35,527 nucleotides of DNA from Eubacterium sp. UBA4343 (GCA_002394235.1 DGTF01000052.1:466-35992); one strand, 5' to 3'. Numbered from the stretch's first letter, positions 1 to 9,404 are shown. Numbers and translations: made by a program. Notes: generated from the sequence alone by a model not told the origin.

Positions 1-776
<776 letters not shown>

Positions 777-782
777 ATATGT

Positions 783-800
783 TAAAGAGTAAACTCTTTA
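783..800. repeat. Perfect 8-bp palindrome in the ilvN-ilvC gap
   Basis: TAAAGAGT-AA-ACTCTTTA is a perfect inverted repeat with a 2-nt centre. It could be an operator or a weak hairpin. It is AT-rich and not followed by a T-run on the minus strand, so it is not a convincing terminator. Confidence 0.5.
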
Positions 801-864
801 GCTAACTGATTCTATCGGGTGTGCCGCAGCCAGTTCCGGCGAACGGGTGATATTGTACAGCCGT

Positions 865-1365
865 TCAGTCCAGATACGTGACATCGTCCATCCCTCTGGA
901 CAGTGCGGTGATTCCGGTACGCGCGAGCTCCAGCGTCTCGTATTCCTTGGTAAGCTCGAAGAATGCCTCAAGCTTGCTCTGGGATCCGGTCAGCTCAATG
1001 ATGATGGAATTCAGTCCCACATCTACGATCTTCGCGCGGAAAATATTCGCAACCGCAAGAACCTTGTCTCTCTCCGCTTCGCTGACCCGAAGCTTCAGCA
1101 GCGCCAGTTCGCGGATAACGCTTGTATCTGCGTCCAGAATCTTGATATCTCTTACATCCACCTGCTTCTGAACCTGGTTCTTGATCTGCTCAAGAACAAG
1201 CTCGTCTCCGCTGGTCACAATTGTGATTCTGGTGAACCGCGGATCCGCGGTCACACCTGCTGTGATGCTGTCGATGTTATAGCCGCGTCTCGCGAAAAGT
1301 CCTGCGATTCTCGTAAGGACTCCCGATGTATTGTCAACCAGGATCGATAAAATTCGCTTTTCCAT
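865..1365 (-). CDS. ilvN: Acetolactate synthase small (regulatory) subunit
   Basis: Regulatory subunit of acetohydroxyacid synthase; in this family it binds valine and confers feedback control on the catalytic IlvB subunit, which is not in the window. The 166-residue product starts MEKRILSILVDNTSG and has the N-terminal ACT domain (VLTRIAGLFARRGYNIDSI, residues about 12-30), followed by the small-subunit C-terminal domain ending in a LELARTGI block. The ATG at 1365 is chosen because GAGGGA sits 9 nt upstream; an ATG three codons earlier lies directly on that site. A canonical promoter is 36 nt upstream, so ilvN begins its own transcript, probably continuing into ilvC. Length fits the short bacterial form. 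Confidence 0.95.
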   Translation of the reverse strand: MEKRILSILVDNTSGVLTRIAGLFARRGYNIDSITAGVTADPRFTRITIVTSGDELVLEQIKNQVQKQVDVRDIKILDADTSVIRELALLKLRVSEAERDKVLAVANIFRAKIVDVGLNSIIIELTGSQSKLEAFFELTKEYETLELARTGITALSRGMDDVTYLD

Positions 1366-1400
1366 AACTGCCATTCCCTCTATTACTTCAAACTCTTTGT

Positions 1401-1429
1401 ATTCTACTATGTGGAATTTCATTTGTCAA
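1401..1429 (-). promoter_or_regulatory. Sigma-A promoter of ilvN
   Basis: On the minus strand TTGACA (1424-1429), 17-bp spacer, TAGAAT (1401-1406). This is a near-consensus housekeeping promoter. Predicted start is near 1394, leaving a leader of about 30 nt, too short for a T-box or attenuator. Confidence 0.8.
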
Positions 1430-1779
1430 CAAGTTGAATGATTTTCATCTTGCTGAAGTCTGTATTATCTCTCCAGCTGCAGACATCTTCATTTTTCCCT
1501 GTCCGTCATGAAATCCTGCAGGAATGCATTTGAAATTTTTTCGCTCCCTGAAGACGATATTAGAATACATTTTCCCGGGTATGTCTGCAAGTCAAAAATT
1601 TTCTGTATCTGGACAAGTCTTGCTGAATTGTGTTCACGTTCAACATGAATGCAATTATTCACGGCTAACAAAGCTTCCGGCTCATTATGTGATCTCTGCC
1701 ATGCGCGCAAACCGACAAAAGGGGACCTCACTTTTGATCCGGTTCTGTCTCCCTGATGTATGTTATATTTTCAAAAAGC
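1430..1779. other. Intergenic region between ppk and ilvN; possible second promoter
   Basis: No convincing gene in this 350-nt stretch: reading frames are short and lack good start sites. On the minus strand TTGCAG (1585-1590), 17 bp, TATTCT (1562-1567) could be a second, upstream promoter for ilvN giving a leader of about 190 nt. I see no T-box sequence or terminator hairpin in that leader. No clear terminator for ppk is visible either. Confidence 0.35.
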
Positions 1780-3936
1780 TTACGCTTCCTCCGGCCCGGT
1801 CACAGGCTCCGCGGGGATGAAGACACGGCTATCGCCGCTGTTCTTCTGCTGCTTCGCCATCTCCGTCGCCTCCCGGCAGAAATAATCCTGCGCGATGATC
1901 CTCTCCTTGTCTTCCAGATCCTGCTTCCTGTAGGTTCCATCCGGCTGGAGGATGCTTGCCTTCACGGTATCCGCAAGCTGAATTTCCAGGATGTGCATTG
2001 CCTGCTTCTTCGTCTCCGGCTGCAGGAGCGGGAAGACGATCTCGACACGTTTGTCCAGGTTACGAGGCATCCAGTCCGCGCTGCCCATGTAGACATCCTC
2101 GCTGCCGTTATTGTAAAAATAGAAGATTCTGGCATGCTCCAGGAAGTTTCCGACAATCGAACGCACAGTGATGTTCTCGCTGATGCCCGGGATTCCGACC
2201 TTCAGACAGCAGATTCCGCGGACGATCAGATCGATCCGTACGCCTGCAGCGGAGGCCTTATAAAGGGCCGCGATAATTTCCGGATCGCACAGGGAGTTCA
2301 TCTTCGCGACGATTCTTGCCTGCTGTCCCTCGCGGGCATGTTTTTCCTCCATACGAATCAGATGCAGGAAGCGGTCACGCATCCAGATCGGCGCAACGAT
2401 GAGATCATTCCAGCGGTCCGGCTCGGAGTATCCCGAAATCATATTGAAGACCGCGGTGGCATCCTCGCCGATGTTCTCGTCACAGGTCAGAATGCCGCAG
2501 TCCGTGTACAGCTTCGCGGTGGAATCGTTGTAGTTTCCGGTTCCGAGATGAACATATCTGCGGATGCCATCTTCTTCCTTTCGCACGATCAGCGTGATCT
2601 TGCTGTGTGTCTTCAGTCCGACCAGTCCGTATATGACATGGCAGCCGGCTTTTTCCAGCTTCTGCGCCCAGACGATGTTGTTCTCCTCGTCGAACCGTGC
2701 CTTCAGCTCGACCAGAGCCGTTACCTGTTTGCCGTTTTCCGCCGCCTGCGCAAGCGCTGCGATGATCGGGGAATGGCCGCTGACACGGTAGAGCGTCTGC
2801 TTGATGGCGAGTACATTCGGATCGGACGCTGCCTGCTTTACAAAATCAACTACCGGCTGGAAGCTCATGTAGGGATGATGTAGGAATATATCGCCCTTGC
2901 GGATGTTGGTGAAAATATCATCATCATTCTGAAGCGCCGGCACATCCGCCGGAGTATACTTCGGAACCTTGTACTGATCGAATCCATCAATGCCGTATAC
3001 CTTCATCAGGAACGTCAGGTCGATGGGCCCCGGAATGTAGAAAATATCCGGCTCCCGCACCTGGAACTCCTCTTTCAGGATCTGCAGAAGCTCCGCTTCG
3101 ATGCCCTCTTCCACCTCCAGACGGATGACCTCGCCCCACTGTCTCTTCCGGAGTGACTTCTGGATCTCCACCAGAAGATCGGCTGCCTCATCCTCATCTA
3201 TGCCAAGCTCCGCATTTCTCATGATCCGGTAAGGGTGCGCGCATACAACCTCGTAGCCGAGGAACAGCCGGGAGATATTTCTCTCGATGATCTCGTCCAT
3301 CAGAATGATGGCGCGCTCAGACGCGTCCTTCTCCGGCAGCTCGATGAATCTCGGCAGAACAGACGGCACCTGCACGGTGGCGAACAGCGTCCGCCCGTCG
3401 TCGCTTCCTTTCTTGCGGATCAAGGCTCCGATGTTCAGAGTCTTATTCCGGATCAGCGGGAAAGGTCTGGAGGAATCCATCGCCATCGGCGTCAGTACCG
3501 GGTAGACATTCTCGTTAAAATAATCATCAATGTATGAAGCCTGCTCCGGGGTCAGCTCCTCATGACTGTTGAACACATGGAGTCCCACTTCTCTCAGCTT
3601 CGGAATCAGCTCGTTGTTGTAGTTGTCGTACTGATCCTTTACCATCGCGTGCGTGGCGTCAAGGATCGCGTCGATCTGCTCTCCCGGCGTCATGCCCGCG
3701 ATATCCGGCTTATTGTAATCGCTGTGCATCTGGTCCTTCAGGGACGCTACGCGGACCATGAAAAATTCATCCAGGTTTGAGGAGGTGATGCTCTCGAACT
3801 TCAGTCTCTCAAACAGCGGGATGGTACTGTCCTTTGCCTCATGCAAAATCCGCTCATCAAAACGGATCCAGGAAAGCTCCCTGTTCCAGTAATATTCCGG
3901 CTTTGCATATTCTTCGTACTCAGCTTTCATTTTCAT
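1780..3936 (-). CDS. ppk: Polyphosphate kinase 1
   Basis: Reversibly polymerises the terminal phosphate of ATP into polyphosphate. The 718-residue product has the PPK1 layout: an N-terminal domain with YYWNRELSWIRFDERIL, the head domain with SNLDEFFMVRVA, then two phospholipase-D-like catalytic domains. The autophosphorylated histidine lies in YVHLGTGNYN near residue 463, and a second conserved histidine in NFLEHARIFYF near residue 600. Length is normal (about 690-720). The ATG at 3936 is chosen for its AAAGGA site 8 nt upstream; a GTG eight codons earlier has no such site. It follows ppx by 141 nt on the same strand, so the two opposing activities are probably co-transcribed. Confidence 0.96.
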   Translation of the reverse strand: MKMKAEYEEYAKPEYYWNRELSWIRFDERILHEAKDSTIPLFERLKFESITSSNLDEFFMVRVASLKDQMHSDYNKPDIAGMTPGEQIDAILDATHAMVKDQYDNYNNELIPKLREVGLHVFNSHEELTPEQASYIDDYFNENVYPVLTPMAMDSSRPFPLIRNKTLNIGALIRKKGSDDGRTLFATVQVPSVLPRFIELPEKDASERAIILMDEIIERNISRLFLGYEVVCAHPYRIMRNAELGIDEDEAADLLVEIQKSLRKRQWGEVIRLEVEEGIEAELLQILKEEFQVREPDIFYIPGPIDLTFLMKVYGIDGFDQYKVPKYTPADVPALQNDDDIFTNIRKGDIFLHHPYMSFQPVVDFVKQAASDPNVLAIKQTLYRVSGHSPIIAALAQAAENGKQVTALVELKARFDEENNIVWAQKLEKAGCHVIYGLVGLKTHSKITLIVRKEEDGIRRYVHLGTGNYNDSTAKLYTDCGILTCDENIGEDATAVFNMISGYSEPDRWNDLIVAPIWMRDRFLHLIRMEEKHAREGQQARIVAKMNSLCDPEIIAALYKASAAGVRIDLIVRGICCLKVGIPGISENITVRSIVGNFLEHARIFYFYNNGSEDVYMGSADWMPRNLDKRVEIVFPLLQPETKKQAMHILEIQLADTVKASILQPDGTYRKQDLEDKERIIAQDYFCREATEMAKQQKNSGDSRVFIPAEPVTGPEEA

Positions 3937-4020
3937 AACTATATTCCTTTCGATTGTCACAGGCGGAAACCCACCGTCTTGAGGCCGTGGGCAGCTGACA
4001 AAAATCTCTCATTCCTATGC

Positions 4021-4077
4021 TTTCTGCACCTTGCTGCGCTTTCTGCATCTTGCTGTACATTCTGCACATTCCTGTGC
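4021..4077. repeat. Three tandem 19-bp repeats between ppx and ppk
   Basis: Three consecutive 19-bp units begin at 4021, 4040 and 4059, each of the form YTTCTGCAYNTTSCTGYRC. The last unit abuts the ppx stop codon at 4078. They lie in the spacer of a probable ppx-ppk operon, which suggests slippage-prone DNA or a structured spacer. No function can be shown. Confidence 0.75.
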
Positions 4078-5625
4078 TCAGACGATCCGTTTCAGCTTGA
4101 TCACCGGACGGACGCCAAACACTTCGTTGAAAAAGTCAATCTCCGGCTGGAGCATGCCCTCTTCAAGGGCAAAGCTCTCGCGAACCTCAACGCGGATGAC
4201 AATCTTCTGCTTCTTCATCTCTGTGCTGATGTTCAGGATCTTCTGTCTATGGCTCCGGTCAAGTCCGTTTGCCAGACGGATGATCGCGACAAAAGCAGCG
4301 ACCTTCAAATACCGCTCCGTATCCAGACTGGATTCCATGACGATATCCTCGTGCTGCGGAAAATCCTCCTGGACATACCGGGCCGACAGAGCGATGATCT
4401 CCCGCTCCGCGTGAGAGAGACCGATGATCTCGTTGCTCATGATGATATTCCTGGAATTCTCGCCGATCTGGTTGAAGCCGATAAACTTTCCAACGTCATG
4501 AAGCATAACAGCGACCCGGAGCATCAGCCGGTCCCGTCCGGTCATGCCCGTCAGAGGAAGTGTCGCATCAAAAAGGCTCATGGCCGTCACATCCATATTG
4601 TTGATGTGCGGAGCGCTGACCGCGTAGCGGATGGCGATATTCTTCGCGCAGGTTACAATATCGTTTTCAAAATCATGCTTTGCCTTGAAGATATCGTGTG
4701 CTTCCGCGAACTCATAGGCGAGACCTCTCTGCAGATGTGTGCCAGGCGTCCAGATGTTCACGGGATCCAGGTCCGTTACGATCTTGTGATAAATGATGGC
4801 GGACGGCCGGAGCAGGGACGCGTACTCCACTGCGATATTATTCTCCATCGCAAGGTCGGCCACCGATTTACCGCCGATCCTCCTGTACCACTTCTCGAAC
4901 TTATCCCTTGTCAGAATACGCGTCGAGCGGTCTCTGTGCTTCGGATCCTGGAAAATCATCTCTGTGATGAAGTCGCCGTTCAGAATAATGTTCTCAATCT
5001 TCAGATCCCGGATATACATGCTGCGGAACAGATTGAGATCATGCTGAATCAGCTGCTCGACCAGATCCTCATAATTGTCTGTCCTGCCCATGGCATTCTG
5101 AAGTTTTTCCCGGACACGGAGATTTCCGATCTTCATGTTCTGTGTGACGATCAGCTCGGATTTGTTAAAAATCGAGATCTGAATACTTCCTCCGTCCAGA
5201 TCGACGACAGCGGTTCCCTCGCGGATCATGTCCTCGAAGCATCCCGCAATGGAGGCAACCGCCTTGTAGCTCAGGAACCGCTGCTCCGAGTTGCTCAGAA
5301 TCCGGACATTCAGTCCTGTCGTCTGGCGGATCTTGCCCAGAATGAACAGATCATTTTCCGCCTCGCGGATCGCGCTCGTCGCAATCGCGCTGTAACCATC
5401 CACCTTATAGGTGTCCATGATCTTCCGAAAATCCGTCAGGACATCACAGAGCTCATCGACCATTTCAAAGCCGATCCTTCCGGTGGAAAAAGAATCATGG
5501 CCAAGCTCAATCTTGTGCGCTACCTTATCGATACAATGAATACCGTTTTTCCTGGAGATTTCAAAAATCTCAAGAGAAACCTCATAGCTTCCGATGTGGA
5601 TTGCGCCGAATGTTAAAAATGCCAT
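4078..5625 (-). CDS. ppx: Exopolyphosphatase / guanosine pentaphosphatase family protein with C-terminal HD domain
   Basis: Ppx/GppA family protein, expected to remove terminal phosphates from polyphosphate or pppGpp. The 515-residue product carries the actin-like ASKHA fold: an N-terminal beta strand (TFGAIHIGSYEV), SAIATSAIREAEN near residue 80 and the phosphate-binding VDLDGGSIQISIF near residue 140. A C-terminal HD domain includes VAVMLHDVGKFIGF around residues 371-384. This is the longer, HD-containing form of the family. Start ATG at 5625 follows GGGGGTC. It precedes ppk, matching the usual pairing of synthesis and degradation. Whether it acts on polyphosphate, pppGpp or both cannot be read from sequence. 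The far upstream region is occupied by hairpin repeats. Confidence 0.88.
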   Translation of the reverse strand: MAFLTFGAIHIGSYEVSLEIFEISRKNGIHCIDKVAHKIELGHDSFSTGRIGFEMVDELCDVLTDFRKIMDTYKVDGYSAIATSAIREAENDLFILGKIRQTTGLNVRILSNSEQRFLSYKAVASIAGCFEDMIREGTAVVDLDGGSIQISIFNKSELIVTQNMKIGNLRVREKLQNAMGRTDNYEDLVEQLIQHDLNLFRSMYIRDLKIENIILNGDFITEMIFQDPKHRDRSTRILTRDKFEKWYRRIGGKSVADLAMENNIAVEYASLLRPSAIIYHKIVTDLDPVNIWTPGTHLQRGLAYEFAEAHDIFKAKHDFENDIVTCAKNIAIRYAVSAPHINNMDVTAMSLFDATLPLTGMTGRDRLMLRVAVMLHDVGKFIGFNQIGENSRNIIMSNEIIGLSHAEREIIALSARYVQEDFPQHEDIVMESSLDTERYLKVAAFVAIIRLANGLDRSHRQKILNISTEMKKQKIVIRVEVRESFALEEGMLQPEIDFFNEVFGVRPVIKLKRIV

Positions 5626-5740
5626 TTTATATGACCCCCAAATGACTAGAATAAACCGGTTACAGTATAGGCAATATCTGCCGGAATAGACATATTTTGT
5701 ATTCTAAATTCCTGTTAACTCTGTGTAACAATTTTAATTT

Positions 5741-6033
5741 GCCGCTTTCGCGTCTCTCCTTGCTCAGACTTGTTGCCTTCGAAATCGCGGTCAGGCTCTT
5801 ACACACGCTCCGCGTGTGACGATCCTGTCTACGTTTTCGAAGAGCTCTCTGCTCTACATGACTGTATAAGCTACGGATTGCTCCGTGCTTCGCACTCCCG
5901 CAATCCTACAAGTCTGAGCATTCTCGAGCCGCTTTCGCGTCTCTCCTTGCTCAGACTTGTTGCCTTCGAAATCGCAGGCAGGCTCTTACACACGCTTCGC
6001 GTGTGACGATCCTGTCTGCGTTTTCGAAGAGCT
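5741..6033. repeat. Duplicated palindromic (REP-like) intergenic element
   Basis: A 106-bp sequence at 5741-5846 is repeated without gaps at 5928-6033. Each copy contains a long imperfect hairpin (5777-5842 and 5964-6029) with CTTCGAAA pairing with TTTCGAAG outside and, in the first copy, ACACGC pairing with GCGTGT at the tip. Between the copies is a second hairpin (about 5874-5907): GGATTGC and GCAATCC outside, GTGC-TTC-GCAC inside. A perfect 12-bp inverted repeat, GCTCAGACTTGT (5762-5773) and its complement (5908-5919), encloses the first copy plus the middle hairpin. The right copy ends 8 nt from the pheA stop, so part may act as pheA terminator, though no T-run follows. A related cluster is at 35234-35464. 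No transposase is present. Confidence 0.85.
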
Positions 6034-6040
6034 TATACAG

Positions 6041-7174
6041 TCAGTAGTTGCCGAGGAGGCGAAGTCCGACTGCTTCGGCTTCGAGCCCGCGGAGTGCGTT
6101 CTTTACTGCAGGATCGCTGAGGTTTCCTTCAAAGTCGATGAAGAAGCGGTATTCAAAGGGTTTCTCCGGAATCGGCCTGGATTCGATCTTGTACATGTTC
6201 AGCCCGTTGTAGATGAAATGGGAAAGCATGTTGTAAAGGGTTCCGCAGGCGTGCGGTACGCCGAAGCATACACTCATCTTCTGCGCAGTGCGGACGAATC
6301 GGCGGCTATGAGAGATGATGATGAATCGGGTGGAGTTCTTCTCCTTCGAGAGTCCCCCTTCCTTCAGGATCTGAAGGCCGAAGTATTCCGCCGCGGAACG
6401 GCTGGCGATGGCTGCCTGGTTCTTCAGCCCCTCGCGGGCAACCTTCTCGGCTGCCATCGCAGTGTTCAGCACATTCTGCTGTTTCCAGTCCGGGTGCTCG
6501 CTCTGCAGATACTCCCTGCACTGCGCGAGTCCCTGCGGGTGGGAATAAACAACGTCGATGTCATCGATCGTTGCCCCTGGAAGTCCCATCAGCATATGAT
6601 CGATCTTCAGCACCTGCTCTCCGACAATATAGTTGTTGTATTCCAGGAGAAGATCATAGATGTCCGATACACTTCCTGCCGTCGAGTTCTCGATCGGCAG
6701 CACCGCGAAATCCGCCTCTCCGTTTGTCACAAGCTCCATCGCCTCTTTCCAGGTTTTGACATGGGTGCTCTCGATCGTATCATCAAAGAATTCCTTCATG
6801 GCCTCGAAGCTGTACGCTCCGTAGACACCCTGAAAGACAACCCGGGCATTGTGAAAATACAGATGATCCATCAGCGCGTAATCCGCCGGGAGAGTAATCC
6901 CATTCTCCGTCAGAAGCTGATACTGACGCTTCCGGCTGATTGCCATCAGCTGCTCGAAAAGTTCCCGCACACCCCTTCTGTTGAATTCCGAATGAGCCAG
7001 ACCAGACAGATTTTGCAGTTTTTCCTGCTCTCTCTTGCCGTCAAAGACTTCCTTCCCGCTCTTGATCTTGTAGTCCGCGACTCCTTCCACAAGCTTCATA
7101 CGCTCCTCGAAGAGGCGGACAATCTCCCTGTCCGTCTTGTCGATTTCCTCGCGATAATGATCCAGTTCTGACAT
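6041..7174 (-). CDS. pheA: Bifunctional chorismate mutase / prephenate dehydratase
   Basis: Converts chorismate to prephenate and on to phenylpyruvate, the committed branch to phenylalanine. Of 377 residues, about 1-85 form an AroQ-type chorismate mutase helix bundle (REEIDKTDREIVRLFEERM, then AISRKRQYQLL). Residues about 110-285 form prephenate dehydratase, with VVFQGVYGAYSFEAM, FAVLPIENSTAGSV and the catalytic NSTRFIII motif. The C-terminal ACT domain carries the ESRP phenylalanine-binding motif. Start ATG at 7174 has GGGAGAA upstream. It stands alone, with the hairpin repeats after it and the toxin-antitoxin pair before it. A weak promoter candidate (TTGGCA, 17 bp, TCAAAT) lies upstream. 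The retained ACT domain suggests feedback control by phenylalanine. Confidence 0.95.
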   Translation of the reverse strand: MSELDHYREEIDKTDREIVRLFEERMKLVEGVADYKIKSGKEVFDGKREQEKLQNLSGLAHSEFNRRGVRELFEQLMAISRKRQYQLLTENGITLPADYALMDHLYFHNARVVFQGVYGAYSFEAMKEFFDDTIESTHVKTWKEAMELVTNGEADFAVLPIENSTAGSVSDIYDLLLEYNNYIVGEQVLKIDHMLMGLPGATIDDIDVVYSHPQGLAQCREYLQSEHPDWKQQNVLNTAMAAEKVAREGLKNQAAIASRSAAEYFGLQILKEGGLSKEKNSTRFIIISHSRRFVRTAQKMSVCFGVPHACGTLYNMLSHFIYNGLNMYKIESRPIPEKPFEYRFFIDFEGNLSDPAVKNALRGLEAEAVGLRLLGNY

Positions 7175-7266
7175 TCTGATAATTCTCCCGTTTGTTATTA
7201 GTCAATATATTCTGATTTGATTTATCCGATCTGTTATTGCCAAAATGTTTCCACGGCTTGTTTACA

Positions 7267-7578
7267 TTACAGCTTTGCACGGTAATTTTCCAGCGTATGA
7301 AAAAATCCTGCCAAATATACTGTTTCTCCATCTACTCTGTAGATAAATACATAATCATGCTTCTCCAATGTCAACTTCCGGTATTCCTTTGATTGCAGAT
7401 ATGGATCTTCGCAGAAAGCAAAAGACTCTGCCATTTTCTCAAGCAGATCATATGCGTGTTCAATGTCATCTAAAACCGCATCCGCTGCAGAAGGATTTCT
7501 CAAAGTATTGACAATATAGCTGATACATTTATCAATCTGGTGCGCTGTATGTTCGGTAATTTCGAGCTTATAAGCCAT
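7267..7578 (-). CDS. RelE/ParE-family toxin of a type II toxin-antitoxin system
   Basis: A 103-residue protein with the compact RelE/ParE fold: an N-terminal strand (YKLEITEHTAHQID), two helices, then the strands LTLEKHDYVFIYRVDGETVYLAGFFHTL at the C-terminus, typical of the ParE/RelE superfamily. Its start overlaps the end of the upstream antitoxin gene by 11 nt, the usual coupled arrangement. Family members either cut mRNA on the ribosome or poison gyrase; the sequence alone does not settle which. Length is normal and no disruption is seen. Expression should come from the antitoxin promoter at 7863-7891. Confidence 0.85.
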   Translation of the reverse strand: MAYKLEITEHTAHQIDKCISYIVNTLRNPSAADAVLDDIEHAYDLLEKMAESFAFCEDPYLQSKEYRKLTLEKHDYVFIYRVDGETVYLAGFFHTLENYRAKL

Positions 7579-7828
7579 AGCTCTTCCTCACATCAGACAA
7601 TGCTTCTCTGGCTGCTCTGGTTCTTCCGGTCCTAATCTGATTTTCTGAAATCTCCAGTTCACGGTAGAGCTGCTCCTTCTTATATGTCTCCTCGAAGGCC
7701 TCCATGCTCATCAGCACCATATCGCCGTATCCATTTTTCGTTACGAAAATAGGATCCGGACTCTTATGACACATTTCAGAAACTTTTGCTGTATCCTTTA
7801 AATCTTTAATAGGAATGATCTGTGGCAT
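7568..7828 (-). CDS. Phd/YefM-family antitoxin
   Basis: An 86-residue protein, MPQIIPIKDLKDTAKVSEMC at the start, which matches the Phd/YefM DNA-binding fold (strand, helix, then FVTKNGYGDMVLMSMEAFEE). The C-terminal tail is charged and would wrap the toxin. The ATG at 7828 follows a perfect GGAGGTGA site; an in-frame ATG 21 codons upstream lies in the promoter and is rejected. The stop overlaps the toxin start, so translation is coupled. In this family the antitoxin, alone and with toxin, represses its own promoter; two palindromes lie in the promoter just upstream. Confidence 0.88.
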   Translation of the reverse strand: MPQIIPIKDLKDTAKVSEMCHKSPDPIFVTKNGYGDMVLMSMEAFEETYKKEQLYRELEISENQIRTGRTRAAREALSDVRKSYGL

Positions 7829-7862
7829 ATAATCACCTCCGTTCTCTATCAGTGATGTCTTA

Positions 7863-7892
7863 TTTATACCATAATTATGGGTTGCGTGCAAC
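7863..7892 (-). promoter_or_regulatory. Toxin-antitoxin promoter with overlapping operator palindromes
   Basis: On the minus strand TTGCAC (7886-7891), exactly 17 bp, TATAAA (7863-7868). The spacer contains the perfect 12-bp palindrome CCATAATTATGG (7869-7880). The -35 region lies in GTTGC-GT-GCAAC (7881-7892). Repressor binding to either would block RNA polymerase, as expected for an autoregulated Phd-type operon. Confidence 0.78.
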
Positions 7893-7982
7893 GCTATCTG
7901 CAGCGTCGAGTCATTTCAAACATTTCTTTCTGTTTCACGGAAATTCTCCCGATCAGCAGGAATGGCAAGAACATGAGCGAAA

Positions 7983-8016
7983 GGGCAAGCCGACTGCCGC
8001 TCAGTCAAGCCTGCCC
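7983..8016 (-). terminator. Possible terminator after the DUF815 ATPase gene
   Basis: On the minus strand a hairpin with GGGCA pairing with TGCCC and GACTG pairing with CAGTC lies about 50 nt past the stop codon. The following T-run is weak (CTTTCGC), so confidence is limited. Confidence 0.4.
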
Positions 8017-8063
8017 TGTGTAATCTATCTCTTCCTGCCCTGTGCGTTCATTTCTTCCAATCG

Positions 8064-9404
8064 TCAGATATGCGCCTGCTGTATCGCCTCTTTCTCAATT
8101 TCCGGATCTCCCAGCAGATAGTTGATGTACTGCTGTGCGGTTCTTCCGGAGATTCCGCCATGGGTGAGTTCCCACTTGTTGGCGCCGGCCTTCAGCTCTT
8201 CATCCGACAGCCTGATGCCGTTCCTTCTCGCCAGGCCGATGACAATCTTGAAGAAATCCTGCTGGCCCGGTTTTGTGAATCCGATGGTCACACCGAAGCG
8301 GTGAACCAGTGACAGCTTTTCCTCCATGGTATCCGACTTGTGGATGCCGTTGTCGTTCACAACATCGTCGCGGTCACTCCAGGTTTCCTTGATCAGATGT
8401 CTCCGGTTCGAGGTCGCGTAGATCAGAACATTTGCCGGTTTCGTCTCGACGCCGCCCTCGATGACTGCCTTCAGGAATTTATACTCGATCTCAAATTCCT
8501 CGAAGGACAGGTCATCCATGTAGATGATGAACTTGTAGTTCCGGTTCTTGATCTTCGCGATCACATTCGACAGATCCTTGAACTGATGCTTGTAGATCTC
8601 GATCATGCGCAGACCGTCCGGATAGAACTCATTGACAATTGCCTTGATACAGGTGGATTTTCCGGTCCCGGAATCGCCGTAGAGCAGGCAGTTGTTTGCT
8701 TTTCTTCCCTCTACGAAGGCCTTTGTGTTGTCCACCAGCTTCTTCTTCTGGATCTCATAGCCGATCAGATCATCCAGCATCACCTTCTCCATGTTGTTGA
8801 TGGCATGGAAGGTAACATCGTTGTTCTCATCGGAAGCAATGCGAAACGCCTTGTTCAGGCCGAACATTCCGACTCCGTAATCCCGGTAAAATCCGGTCAC
8901 CGCGTCAAAGAACTCATTTTCGTCCCCGGCCTGCTCCAGCTTCTCACTGAGCGTCCTGACCTTTTCGCTGACGTTCTTGTTGTACATCAATTCCGGCTTT
9001 ACGATGGCCTTGTAGTCCAGAATTCTCGAGAAGCAGTCAATACCGAGTTCCTCTTCCAGCCAGCTGAAATCATAATCGAAGAGTTCCTTATAAGCCTTGA
9101 AGTCATTTCTCGCAAAATAATTGACGCTTCCGTCGCTTGCGCCGACCTTCTCACAGGTCAGACTGAAGGAGTTCTCATCCGTGATCAGCCGGAAGGTCAG
9201 ATAATTGTGCCAGAGGTTCTTGTCAAAAGCGTAGTCCGTCGCGATATTGAGAATCCTCTTCACCTCATGAAAGCAACGTGTGCGAAGCACATCCTTCGAC
9301 TGCGTTTTCTCCCGCGCGTTCCGGCAGATATCACCCATCTGCGCGAGAATACAATCCTCCGGGATGCTTCCGTATATCAGTAATTTTGAAATAATGTGAT
9401 CCAT
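8064..9404 (-). CDS. AAA-type ATPase of the DUF815 family
   Basis: A 446-residue ATPase. The N-terminal half (about 1-210) is a helical region without recognisable motifs. The C-terminal half is the DUF815 ATPase module: VMLDDLIGYEIQKKKLVDNT, Walker A GDSGTGKST near residue 243, Walker B FIIYMDDLSFEE and the conserved IYATSNRRHLIKETW segment (sensor 1). The start at 9404 is chosen because GGGGAGGAG lies just upstream; the frame stays open 27 codons further without a site. The family is widespread in Firmicutes and its role is not well defined, so no function beyond ATP hydrolysis is proposed. It lies downstream of pyrBI on the same strand but is separated by 153 nt of repeat-rich DNA. Confidence 0.85.
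   Translation of the reverse strand: MDHIISKLLIYGSIPEDCILAQMGDICRNAREKTQSKDVLRTRCFHEVKRILNIATDYAFDKNLWHNYLTFRLITDENSFSLTCEKVGASDGSVNYFARNDFKAYKELFDYDFSWLEEELGIDCFSRILDYKAIVKPELMYNKNVSEKVRTLSEKLEQAGDENEFFDAVTGFYRDYGVGMFGLNKAFRIASDENNDVTFHAINNMEKVMLDDLIGYEIQKKKLVDNTKAFVEGRKANNCLLYGDSGTGKSTCIKAIVNEFYPDGLRMIEIYKHQFKDLSNVIAKIKNRNYKFIIYMDDLSFEEFEIEYKFLKAVIEGGVETKPANVLIYATSNRRHLIKETWSDRDDVVNDNGIHKSDTMEEKLSLVHRFGVTIGFTKPGQQDFFKIVIGLARRNGIRLSDEELKAGANKWELTHGGISGRTAQQYINYLLGDPEIEKEAIQQAHI

Noticed and set aside
1489..1731. 80-residue minus-strand frame between ppk and ilvN
   Set aside because: No ribosome binding site, no domain, and it overlaps a promoter candidate and an equally open plus-strand frame. 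Treated as noncoding.
3841..5616. Very long plus-strand frame (591 codons) opposite ppx and ppk
   Set aside because: It runs exactly antisense to two well-identified genes, with composition that mirrors them and no ribosome binding site. It is a shadow.
5741..6033. CRISPR array
   Set aside because: Only two long repeats with one spacer that is itself a hairpin; no short repeats with unique spacers and no cas genes.
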